NCBI GenBank assembly: GCA_019722365.1
Contig: JADFUC010000849.1
Span: 186,001-250,000 of the forward strand
Direction of reading: 5' to 3'
Length of the DNA: 64,000 nt
Origin: Lithospermum erythrorhizon
Taxonomy: Eukaryota; Streptophyta; Magnoliopsida; Boraginales; Boraginaceae
Made by a program: the position numbers and the translations under genes. Shown here piece after piece: positions 1-11,202 of the stretch (position 1 is the stretch's first letter; each line of letters opens with the position of its first letter). The notes beneath the pieces were generated by a model. That model ran no database searches, was not told the origin of the DNA, and saw nothing but the letters and a program-made list of their open reading frames with translations.

Positions 1-1109
1 TGAACAAAGACGCTGTTGTAATTATAGACACCCTCAAGCATCAACGCTTTAGGAAATCAAAATGTCTGGTCGAATCTCGAGCACTCATTACATACGCATT
101 CGTGTTCAAGCGGGAAACTCTAGACAAAGAAAATTTATCAAAATTTAATTAAAATTCCAGTAAGGCGAATTACTCATATTAATTCAAATTCCGAGCCACC
201 AAAGAACAAGACAGGCTGTGGTTCTTGATCGAACTCGAATTTAATGTCAAACCTCGACGAATGCGATTTCTCGAAAATAGCCCGAATTAAATGCTCATTA
301 AATTTAGGTTCGAGGCTAAAATCCCTAATTTTATTACATTAAATCGCCATATTCCCAAATGGAGGTTCAAAGCCACGTATTAAATGGAGACTCTTAAAGA
401 TCGACTTAAATTAAAAACTCCCAAGCAGTTTTGTGTACTGCAAAGATCCAAAGCCCGGGCGACCTCAAATAGGCGCCTATTAGGTTTTCTTTGGAGAAAA
501 AGTTGTGTTTTTTTATCAACGGTCCAAATTAAATGCTGAAAAGTCAACGGTCAAGATCGTGATCCATTCGAAAATAATCCACCAATAAAGAAGCAAACAT
601 TCAACGCCTGTGAGGCTTATATAAACCCCCTTATTTTTGAAAAAAAAAAAAAGAGAGAAACTCATAATACCTCGAGAAAATATGTAGAAAAACCCCTCCA
701 GTTTTCTAAGCTTAAATTCTTAAACCACTCAAAGAAACACCACACAGAATCGAAACACCCGAATAGTTAATAAGAGGCGCCTTGTGCGGCGCTTTGGTGG
801 AATTATCGCACAAACGAAGAATTCTTCACATTCAAGCAAAATCTATGCAGAATTGATCGTATTTCTGCTAACGCTCTCGAATATTCGCGGACAGTTTTCC
901 AACAAATTTCGATTATTCAAAATTAATGAACACTGACAGATCTCAAGTTTGATCCTTTAAGTTCTAGATATAGAATACACCGAATGTCTGGCCCCTATAG
1001 TCGATTCCAGTATGAACACTGCCATGCCCTTATCTAATCGATCAATATCATCAACAAAGTCGAACGCCTCCACCTTCATATCGATCATCACTAAAGTAAA
1101 TGCTCAAGC
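1..1109. other. Non-coding stretch, possible old LTR remnant
   Basis: No reading frame of note is seen. A TATA-like TTATATAAA near 617 is followed by an A-run and then a leader-like stretch (about 650-950), as in the U3/R part of a plant LTR. I see no second copy in the window and no TG/CA ends, so the LTR reading is a guess. Confidence 0.2.
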
Positions 1110-3032
1110 AAGACTACTACGCATTTGAAGAGCAATAATCGCTACTTCAATAGCGCTTTGTGGCCATTATAGGAAGCGTTGTAACATAGCGCTTCTATAA
1201 GGTTAAAATACATTAAAAAATATAAAAGAAAGAAAAAACAACTTAAATAATGCTTTACAAAAAGCGTTATGCCATTTTACATTACTATAACGCTTGTTTG
1301 GAAGCCGCTATCAAGTAAACGTTATATAAGAAATGAAAAATATAACCTCTCCAATAACACTTATAAAATTCTAAGATAACACTCGACGAAAGTGCTATTC
1401 TCTAATTAAAAAATATAACAATGCTATGAATGTTATAAACGGTATATAAGAAACGTGTTATGATTGTTAAAAAAAAGTTCATTTTTGTCCACTAATATAA
1501 TATCCTTTGTTGTTTTGTGCCAATTAACACCAAGCACCTCTCAGATTCCTAACTCCCCTCTTCCATCATACCCGAAATTAAGTTATACATACACCAAAAA
1601 TAGTAAAATGAAGGAAAAATTTTACTCGAAATATCCCCACCAAACTTTCCCCATATTAAATAATAAACAAGAAAATTCTCCCCATATTAGATAAAAACAA
1701 GCACACTCTCCCACTTTAGATAAGCAAATGTCAATCCCTTTCCCATATTAGTAGAGTAACAAATACGAAAATAAAAAGTTAGTTAACAAATTAACAAAAT
1801 GATAAATGGCTTATTACAAAACAAACACAAAAGTTGTTTGTTACTTTCCTTATAAAACACGGAAGGAGTTCAAGCATTTTGCTTACAAATAAAGTTACCT
1901 CATTGCTAGTAACATGAAAAAAATGAGTAATCAAGAAAATTGCTAGTTTGTTGTAACATCAAAACATGCAAAAAAAAAGATCGAAAGTACACGAAAATAT
2001 TCATTCAAAAAGGTGGTCTTTATCGACAATCAAAGTAAAAATACTTATTTTAAATCGTGAAATTTGTCGTGACTACTTCCACACCTGGACAAAGAAGGGT
2101 TTCTGGCTGCCTCAAGCTTCTAGTCGAACTTCAACAATGATTCAACCTGGCCGAAGTTCGATCTAAGAGTTTTATCATTCCTTGGGGCTTCGAATCTCAG
2201 TCATACATCGGTTGCTGCACACGCCAAAAAAACGCTGAAATCTCGCGCTGGCAATGATTGATCGATTATTGCAAAACTGGGATGATCATCCCTTACAAAT
2301 CGTAATATCCCCGGGCCATTGTCACGCCGATTAAGATTCCACTCGCCATTATACAACCACAACATGTATTTTATTCAAGTAATCTATTTAACAAGATAAA
2401 TATAATTCAACGACATGGATTAAATTTCGTGGTGAAAAGATATCGCCTAATAACGCGACATGATAAATATAGTTTATAAGGCATCTATTTAACATGATAA
2501 ATACTCTCTCCGTCTCTAATTTACTGATCATTGGCGAAAAATTACTTTATTAATAGTTTGATTAACATTACTAATATATACCCCCAAAAGGTATTTTGTA
2601 TTTCAAAAATACTTTAATTAATCGATGAAAACAAAAATACTTTTATTAAGGGATAAAATATTTTTATATCGGCTTTAGAGTGATAGTTTATTAAATAATT
2701 TTTAATTAATCATAATATTATTTTACGAATCAAATTTCGAACTTACACTTTGTATTATATTTAATCAATTCTACACACGCAAAACAAATGACGTTGTCCA
2801 GCTGTTAAGAAGATATGATAATTCGGTTACTTTTTGTAAGCTAACAAGGGTATAATTAGCTAGTTTTCTTACAAACAACGTTATTATGTAATTAATTATT
2901 ATATTTTTTAATTGGGGCCTACGCCAGAATTATTATATTTTTAATTCAACGCATATCGCCGGGCAGATTTAACCACTGCCCTCTGAGATATCAAGTCAGC
3001 ACGGAAAGCAACATGTTTGTTTCATTTTCATA

Positions 3033-3240
3033 ATTATTTAATTCATTCTTATGTAATTAATTATTTAATTCATTTCTTTTATGTAATTAATTATTTAATT
3101 TATTTTATGTAATTAATTATTTAATTATTTCTATGTAATTAATTATTTAATTCATACTTATATAATTAATTATTTAATTTATTTTATGTAATTAATTATT
3201 TACCCATTCTTATGTAATTAATTATTTAATTCATTCTTTT
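3033..3240. repeat. 28-bp minisatellite inside the CACTA element
   Basis: About seven to eight copies of a 27-29-bp AT-rich unit containing TATGTAATTAATTATTTAAT follow each other. The units differ by small substitutions and length changes. The sequence has no coding potential. Confidence 0.85.
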
Positions 3241-3358
3241 GCATTTTCTTTAAATATATAAGAATGAATGTGTTTATATGAAAACAAACAAGCTAACATT
3301 AATATGTAATTAATATGCTTCTTAGCTAATTAATAGAAGAATGAATGTTGAGGTTTAG

Positions 3359-3575
3359 TTTGCTTATAAACTCGGTAACAAGTATCTTTTGTTTTGTTTA
3401 TAATTAAACCAACATTAAAACGAATTCGCTGTTGTCTTATTAAGATTTTAGCACTATTGCTAGCTAACAAAGAGAATTATGTATTGATATTTAGCTGTTT
3501 ATAAACCGAAAATAAGTAGCTTGTTTTTGTTTTGTTCATAATTTAACAACACTCAACGAATTCGGCCATTGCCTT
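3359..3575. repeat. Diverged tandem duplication, about 133-bp period
   Basis: A block with TTATAAAC, TTTTGTTTTGTT, ATAATT and ACGAATTCG in the same order occurs at 3359-3440 and again at 3492-3575. It lies within the CACTA interior. Confidence 0.55.
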
Positions 3576-5843
3576 AGAAACATGTAGAAAGCTTAAATTC
3601 TGCTTTTGTTGTCTTAAGTACTTAAAAGTTAATTAAGCTATTATGACATTAAGATCGGAAATGCCATATTGGTTTCATAAAAGCGGTAAAATAAAGAATC
3701 TCACTCTTTACATTTTATCGTTGCTTTTGGTGTTTATATCGAGCCCTCAAACTCACACCCTAACCACCACCAGCTTCGAGTCGCAAAAATAGCCGGCCAT
3801 CTATTTTATTTTTGTTTCTAAAATGATTCCTATTTTATTTTTGCTTTCTAAATGATTATCTCTATACCCGTTTCCTAAATGTATTTCTATTCATTTTTAT
3901 CTTTCAATTCTATTCTATTGTTGATTTTTTTTTTCAATTTACTATTTGATATGTGTTTGGGGTTTTTCTATATGTTTTGGGGGCTTGTAGATCTATTATA
4001 TGAACTTACATTGATAATTATGATTAAGTTTGGCTATAAAAATTCAAATCTGACATCTGTTTGAGATTCAGTGAATAATTATTAACATAATAAATTTGAT
4101 AAAAATCAAACTTATTGGTTTTATTAAAGCTTCAAATTTTACAATCTTTTGAGATTTAGCATTACATGCTCATTTTGACACTCAAAATTTGCAGAATGAA
4201 AAGTTAGTTTCACCTTGAAGGTTGTAAGAGTTGAAAGTTGAATAAAATGGAGAAAAAGCTTCAATCTTTAGCAAATTCAGGGAGTAGGAAATCTAAAATC
4301 TTAACCCTTCTATATATTTGGCCTGATAATTTTAGGTTTAGTTAAAGAGGCTTGTTTTGGTTATTTTTTGTTTAATTGTTTTTGTGATAACTAAAATGGT
4401 CTGCTTTATGGGGGTTGGTAATGTTATTTTTTAAGTCGTTTAACACTTTAGCCTAACACTTTAGTCTTAATAACCTTTGAGTTTTCAAGACTTCAAGATA
4501 CTTTTATAGTGACTTGGTCCGATGTTTTCCACAGAGACTAATATCTCTTCTATACATTGATACGCTCAATCTTAAGGCCCCGCACGACTACCCATCACCA
4601 ACGCGGAAGTATTCGAGATTCGCCTCGTGCATTTTACCAGAAATTAATTCCATACACAATGGCCCAAAGATAGCTGTGTAATCCCGCAATAATGGTACCC
4701 ACTGATTCAAAGAATAATTACTTGTCATGGTGATCGAACCTACGATTTACGCCGCATTTATACACCACAAAGCGATCTACCGATGTCCGGGCCGAGACGC
4801 GACTGTGAACCTAATATCTCTCTTCTATGTTGCTGTAGCTGTTGCAAACTCGCAGCCCTTAAGCACTTATTGCTTCTTTGTTTTGCCATCAAGTAATGTA
4901 TCATTTCTAAAATTTATTTTGAGGCCTAATAGTATTATTATCATTATCGAGCTCGGCCCTCGCTATTGTCCGTACAAATTTTCTGAATAAGGAATACTGA
5001 GCGCTTTTTTCATTATCGACAACGGGTTATAAGGCGTATATTTTTATTCTATATTCAATCACTTCAGATGTGTTGCAAACTTATTAGCAACTAGTTTTGT
5101 ATTTTAAAGAAGATATCGTATGGTGATTTTTTACATGTTCTCAATTGTTAGTAATGTTATATATTTATTTGTATTTTAAGAGATATATTTTCTATTGATT
5201 TGTCTAATTTTTCAGGTTCTGAAAACAGATTTTTTGGAAAATAAACTTGAAAATTTGGATTCATAACTTTTCATAGATGTATTGGATTTATTAGAGATGA
5301 AGATAGCGAAGATCCTCATAACTATAACTTTTTCTATATATTATTTTAGTAATGTAAATTTTTTAGATGTAAATTGGTGTATTTTTTAATAAAATTATTG
5401 GTCTATTTTTTGTGTAATGTGTATTTTAGTTACTTAGAAAAATTGAGAATTATTAACCACAAATTTAATTTTCGTGATTTTAGTACCTCTTTTTAATTTA
5501 AAGAAGCGGACTTAGAAACTTAAACTCATTAGTGCTTTTGAAGTGTTATCTAAGAGACAATAATGTTAGCTTATACAACGCTAAAATAACTACACAACAT
5601 CTCGTAAGCCGTTATAGTAATTAATATAATTCAACTTCACACGCTTTGTATAAGTGTGTTATAGTAAGTAGAGCAACACAACTTCAATATCGCTCGAGGA
5701 AAACGTTATTGAAGTTTGACATATACAATAGCACTTTATATAGCGTTAACTGAGCTACAATAACGCTGGCTTAAATAGTGCTAAAAAACATTATCGTAGT
5801 CCAAAAATGAGCGCTATAGCTCATCAAATCTGTAGTAGTGAAG

Positions 5844-7658
5844 GCCGCTCTAGTATAAGCTAGAAGCAACGTTGTTTCAAAGCTTAAATCAAGTCCCACA
5901 TTCATCACTACAGCAATAAGCTACTAAGGTCAGATAAAGTAGCAAGTTAACGCTCGCTCAACACTTTCTTACTATCAATCCATACAATGCTCCTGAGTCA
6001 TATCTCAAATCAAGTCCCACCAGAGACAAGTAGTCTCTCAAGCTACATGAAATCAAACTGTGAAGTCCCACCATCAACACCAAGTCCCGCCCTACAAACG
6101 CTTCAGCAGTTTCCATCGCTCCGGCACGAGATCGCTCCAAACTCACATCAAGTCTCAAAGACATGCCTAATACTTTAATACGCCGCTAGCGCCTCCAAGC
6201 CGTAATTCATATCCAAGCTCAGAAGAAGCCTCACCACAAGACTAGACTTTATCCAACCCAATATCAGAGCACATATCTAACTCCAAATCAAGACAAGCTT
6301 AAGACGAGCTCATACTGCCCCCATATCGCCTCGTTCACAGCTCCAAATATTCACCAAATCGCTAAGAACGCTAGAACCTCATAATTTGATACCGATCATT
6401 TTCGATTGATAAAATTTGTACCATAAGGAGTTTTCCCCTATAGTAAATTTTATTTTGTACCCTATTTTATACTAAATAATAAAAATTCTTCTTTTCATTA
6501 CAAACCCTTCAAATGATATGGGTTGAAACTTGAAAAGAAGTAAACGATTCTCGAGAAGACTTGGACACAAGACCGCTTATATGAATATTGATACAACACA
6601 ATTCGTTCAAGAAAAATGAGTTGCAATTGTTGCAACTTATTTTATGATTGGAGATTATTCTAATAACAAGCAAGTGATAAAGAAATTATGAAAGGGAAAG
6701 ATGAAGATGCCTTATAATAATTAAAAATTATTGAAAGAGAGAGGCGGTCAAATGGATACTTATAAATTTGTAGGAAATATTTTTGAGGAAATCGCATTGT
6801 TGGAATCAAGATCTAGTTCGGCATTTGCTCGACTCTAATTATTTCCTAATTCAGCTTTTACATATATCTCTTAAATTTCTGTGAGGGTTTTGCCAGCTTT
6901 GAAAACCCTGAGCCCAAGAAAAGCATATACTTACAGGTTCATAAATTTCTATAAATATGTGGGATTTATTTCACGTAGTTTTATTTATCACACAAATACA
7001 TGTAATGTAGGTAAAATTCATCCCACACATGTTTTAATACAGCTAACATAGCTTTTTGCTTCAAGAATCTAAAGTTTATCTTTGTTCTGATAGCTAAGGC
7101 TGGTGATTTTCACGTATAAGAAAAATACTCAACATAGATTATAGCTTAACAGAGGCCAGAATTTATCTTCCTGGCTTATTAAGGATTCACAACACGACGA
7201 CCTTTCACATCGGTAATCTGTGATAAAAAATTCTCTTTGCCTCATTATTTCCGCACTTAAATTTCGTCGCTTTTATCGATTGCTTGAAACTCCTCGAAAG
7301 GATGAAAATTTTAAATCCTAACAATTGGAACACAAGAGATCTAATATTATTTAATATGATAACAAAAGAATAAATTAAAGGTCATCAAGAAAAATGAGTT
7401 GAAATTACCCTTATTAGTTATTTTCTGATTAGGAATTACTCTTGAGACAAGTGGTTAAAGGAGTAATAAGAAAGTGGAACATGAAGATGTGCTATTAAAT
7501 CTTTTAAAAATGCTCCCCTAGGATAGCACACCAGCAAGGAGAAAAACAGTTGATAGCACAACAGTAAAGGAGAAAAAGTGGTAAGAAGATCACGGATTCG
7601 AGTGGTGGAGTAACTTGTTTTGAGATGATGTAATTTTTGCTCCGTTTTAAGCAAGATA
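5844..7658. other. Intergenic stretch with a diverged direct repeat
   Basis: No gene is recognised. A segment containing CAAGAAAAATGAGTTG followed by a TTATTTT/GATT block and ATGAAGATG occurs at about 6600-6700 and again at about 7385-7485. This looks like an old direct duplication about 780 bp apart. Small frames in the 5.9-6.2 kb part have no family resemblance. Confidence 0.4.
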
Positions 7659-7666
7659 TTGAAGTT

Positions 7667-8785
7667 TGGGCTAATGACACTAATCATGACTTTACTATGT
7701 TTATTATTTTATCATTCAAGCTTAAAGCTGCCTCATCTAATTACCCAACTTTAAATAATTGATAAATTTGGTCCGACCGTCAAATTGACCATTAAAATGG
7801 ATAATTTTAGTCAAAACATATATAAAAACACAAAAGCACTAATTACAAAAGAAAATAAAAAATAGTTTCATCCTTCCTCCTCCACCCCCAAAACCTTCTT
7901 CTCCATTTTTCAACTTCCTTTTTCATTTTTACTATATCATCACCACCCACCCGCCACCACATACCACTACCCACACCACGCCTCTCTCCTCCGACACCTC
8001 CACTCCATTACCTACGCCATCGATCGGGCCGTAAACAATATTCAAATTGAAATTCAAGAATCAAAACCAAAAACAGTATACAAATTGGATATCAAGAATC
8101 AAAACCTTAGCAATACACAAATTGTTAAACACTACAAAAACTAAATTTCAAGAATCAAACCAAAACACTATAAAACATGTAATATAAACAATTTAATACA
8201 AAATTGTATCTATAATATATAACCTCTCGAAGCACAAATAAGAGAAAGGTAAGCTTGTGCAATTTCTTGCATAGAATGTGGATCTTTTTGTCCACTATAA
8301 TACTTAATCCTCTTATAACATTCATAAACTCCACGAATCTCCTCTTGGCTCCTCCTCCTCCTCATTACCTCATCGTGTGAGACCTTAATCTGTGCCGACG
8401 TTTGTGGCGCGGAGCTAAGTCAATTGGTGGTGACGGCGGCGAAGGTGGGGCCAAGAGGGGGGTAGTGGTGTGGGTGGTGGTATGTGGTGGTAGGGTGGTG
8501 ATATATCACAAATGAAAAAGGAATTTAGAAAAATGGAAAAGAAGGTTTTGGGGGGTGGAGGAAGAAAGATGAGGCTATTTTTTATTTTCTTTTGTAATTA
8601 GTGTTTTTGTATTTTTATTTTTGTTTTGACTAAAATAACCCTTTGGGTTTAGTATTTTAATGGTAAATTTGATCGTCGGACCAAATTTGTCAATTGTTTG
8701 AAGTTGGGTGATTGAATGAGGCACTTTGGAAGTTGAGTGATGGTGAATAGGGTGATAGTTGAGTGATGGTTACTGCCATTAGCCT
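7667..8785. mobile_element. Foldback element with long inverted arms (MITE)
   Basis: The left arm (7667 to about 8000) returns as reverse complement in the right arm (about 8430-8785). Matching blocks include AAATTTGGTCCGAC and its reverse complement near 7770 and 8680, the GACTAAAAT/ATTTTAGTC block, and the purine/pyrimidine block CCAAAACCTTCTTCTCCA. The tips are GGGCTAATG at the left and CATTAGCC at the right. TTGAAGTT lies directly outside both ends (7659-7666 and 8786-8793), an 8-bp target duplication that suggests a hAT-like or Mutator-like origin. The centre has no coding capacity. It lies about 2.4 kb upstream of the FATB start codon and could fold into a hairpin if transcribed. Confidence 0.8.
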
Positions 8786-9082
8786 TTGAAGTTAATACTA
8801 ATTTTGTTGATTGAGATTAAATTTTTATTTATAATCTATATATTTAGAAGGATCGGGATTATTCCAGACTTAATAAATCGTAGTGTGGAAGTTTTACTCT
8901 AATTGAGCTTTTATTAACTTCAAATTTATGAACCTTAGCTCACCGTGATTTAACATCTTTACAATCTGTCGAGGTTGGATGTAGGAAAATCTTTAGGATG
9001 CACGAAGTTATATCATCTATAATTATCCAATGCTCTCAAGTTATAGTATAGAATGAACATATCACCTTCCACATAAATAATA

Positions 9083-9340
9083 CTTCCTCCATTTTTTAAT
9101 AGTTGCTTTAACCAAAAAATTTTGCTTGAAAATAAATTTCGCTTTTAAAGATAATAAATATTATCATTTTTATATTTTTAATGCATTTTGACTATTATAT
9201 TCTTTCTTTAAATTAACAAAGAACCAATAATATTGCTTCATAATTAATCATTCTACATTTTACCATAATTTTCATCATTTTTTTCCCCTTAATCTATATG
9301 CAAATGTCTAAAACGACAACTAAAGAAACAAATAAGATAA
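9083..9340. mobile_element. Stowaway-like MITE relic
   Basis: The left tip CTTCCTCCATTTTTTAATAG is preceded by TA and resembles the CTCCCTCC tip of Stowaway elements. A partial reverse complement of the subterminal part (GTCTAAAACGACAACTAAAG) is found near 9307-9326. The right tip itself is lost, so the right border is approximate. Confidence 0.4.
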
Positions 9341-9669
9341 CTGAGATTTGAATTTTTATATTGAAACTTTAGAGAACTGGCGGTATAGTAATTTGAAATG
9401 AGTTAAATTCGAGATGTACGACTCCTTTGGGATTTAAATTCTAGAATGCCTGTACATCAAAATTAGGAAAGTGTAATAAAAAGCAAGGGCAAGGGCCAGC
9501 TGGACCCTGATAAGTATCAAACCCGAATCTCTACCACCCAAATACAGAAACTAAACTAAAAAACTCAAGAATCTAGATTCTCCCAATTATTTTTCCAAAA
9601 AAACATATTTAAAAACCCTACAAAATCTATCATTTCGATCTTGTTTTTAGGTTTGCTGATCAGGTTGTC

Positions 9670-11169
9670 CATTTCATAATATCACGTCAATTCAAATTTC
9701 AACAATTCTTGTTTTTATTTTTTTATTATCGTTTTGCTCGTTTTGGATCTTGTCGGCTGTAAAAGGTATTTATGATGTCTTTTATTTTTTTTGTGTTTCT
9801 GGGATTGGATTGATGAAAATGTATGCGGGTATGAGTTGGAATACCCTTTTGGTTTGTAATTCGGAATTAAGGTTCGGCTCCGTTCGAACTATATTGAATC
9901 GAGTTTTTAGTTTCTTTTAGCGGAATAATTGTTACCTTAATATAAGTGTAATAAATTATCATTTCAAGATTTGATTTTTTTTTTCCGTTTACCTCATTTC
10001 TCAATCATTTTACGAATCTTATCCGCTGTAAAAAGGTATCTAGGCTGTCTTTTTTGTGTTTTTGGGATTGAATTGATGAAAATGCATGTGGGTATGAGTT
10101 GGAATACCCCTTTTGTTTCTAATAAGGAATTAAGGTTTGGTTCGGTTTAGCTCGAACTGTATTGAATCCAGCTGAATCGAGTTTTCAGGTTATTTTATGG
10201 GAATAAATGTTTCCTTAACAAGTGTAATAAATTCTCTTTTCAAGAATTGATTTTTATAGTTTTGCTTGTCTTCATCATTCTTTTCCCCTTTGGAATCTTA
10301 TTATAGGCTGTAAAAGGTATCTAGGCTGTCTCTTCTTGTTCTTCCTTTGTGTTTTTCTGATTGGATTGATGAAAATGTATGTGGGTAGAAGTTGGAATAC
10401 CCCTTTGTTTGTAATTCAGAATTAAGATTCGGTTAGGCTCGAATATTGAATCGAGTTTTTAGGCTCTTTTATAGGTCTAATTGTTAGCTTAACAAATGTA
10501 AATGTGGGAATGGCCGGTGCCTAGATCTGGGGTAATTAGTCGCATGCATGAGTTTTCCTTTAATTTATTATTGATTTTTGTTTGTTATTTTTTAATTGGG
10601 AATTTATGAAATTTATTGTATGGGGTTTCTTAAACTTCATTTTGCTTTTGATTTTATTAAATTAGAGGGTGTGAGATGAAATTATTGACTTTTATGCCTG
10701 TTGGTTGTTTTCTTGCCAACCGAGGTAAAAGTGTGCATTTTCAGAAAAGATTAGTTAGCTGGAATGATAAAGACTCTTTTTTTTTGCCTTTTTTGCATTA
10801 ATCTCTTGATGGGTTTCACTTAAAGCTCGCAAATTTTATGTTGGTATCAATTGAATGAAGAAAGGGAATCCCATTGTGATTAGAGATATTTCTTATTATC
10901 TAATTTTTCAAGTATATTGAAATTTTTTGCTCGTTTTCCTACTTTAGTTATTTAGCTTTATGTTCTGTTTTTGTGTCTTCTTCTTCTTGGGGGTGTCAAT
11001 AGGTGTTTCGATAATTACTTTAGCTTCTCTTGAGGGAAAGGGGTCTTGCTATCATGTGGTTTAATGGTATCTGAATGTTTGTTTACTTAAGAAAAGAAGG
11101 TATTAGCAGTTTCGTTTTGAAGATACTTATTTGATTATATTTCAATATGTTTGGTTGATTTGATTGAAG
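9670..11169 (+). other. FATB: Inferred 5'-UTR intron of FATB
   Basis: Arabidopsis FATB has a non-coding first exon and a leader intron, and the layout here fits that. A candidate leader with CTAC/CAAA-rich sequence lies at about 9520-9665. A candidate acceptor TTGATTGAAG ends at 11169, 33 bases before the start codon. The intervening 1.5 kb is T-rich, as in plant introns, and carries no long frame. The donor cannot be fixed by eye, because GTTTGC at about 9651 and GTTGTC at about 9665 are both possible. Confidence 0.4.
9690..10500 (+). repeat. Threefold tandem repeat, ~275 bp, in the FATB leader intron
   Basis: The block GCTGTAAAA-GGTAT, then GATTGGATTGATGAAAATG, GAGTTGGAATACCC, AATTAAG-TTCGG and TTGAATCGAGTTTT occurs three times. 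GCTGTA starts at 9756, 10025 and 10307, giving periods of about 269 and 282 bp. Copies differ by scattered substitutions and small indels, so the expansion is not fresh. Confidence 0.9.
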
Positions 11170-11202
11170 GTGGCTGGATCACACTAACTGAGGAATCTTA
11201 TA

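Larger units (their letters stand above)
1113..5840. mobile_element. CACTA (En/Spm-type) transposon, non-autonomous
   Basis: The right end reads TCTGTAGTAGTG (5829-5840), the reverse complement of CACTACTACAGA. The left end reads ACTACTACGCATTTGA from 1113, so the first C of the CACTA tip is missing. The trinucleotide AAG lies on both sides (1110-1112 and 5841-5843), as expected for the 3-bp target duplication of this superfamily. Both ends carry many short subterminal motifs such as AGCGCT and AACGCT (about 1135-1450 and 5560-5820), another CACTA trait. The 4.7-kb interior is AT-rich and holds no frame that resembles a TnpA or TnpD transposase, so the element must have moved with help from elsewhere. 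The missing terminal base may have immobilised it. Confidence 0.75.

Noticed and set aside
7436..7687. 83-codon frame on the - strand
   Set aside because: It crosses the edge of the foldback element and has no protein resemblance.
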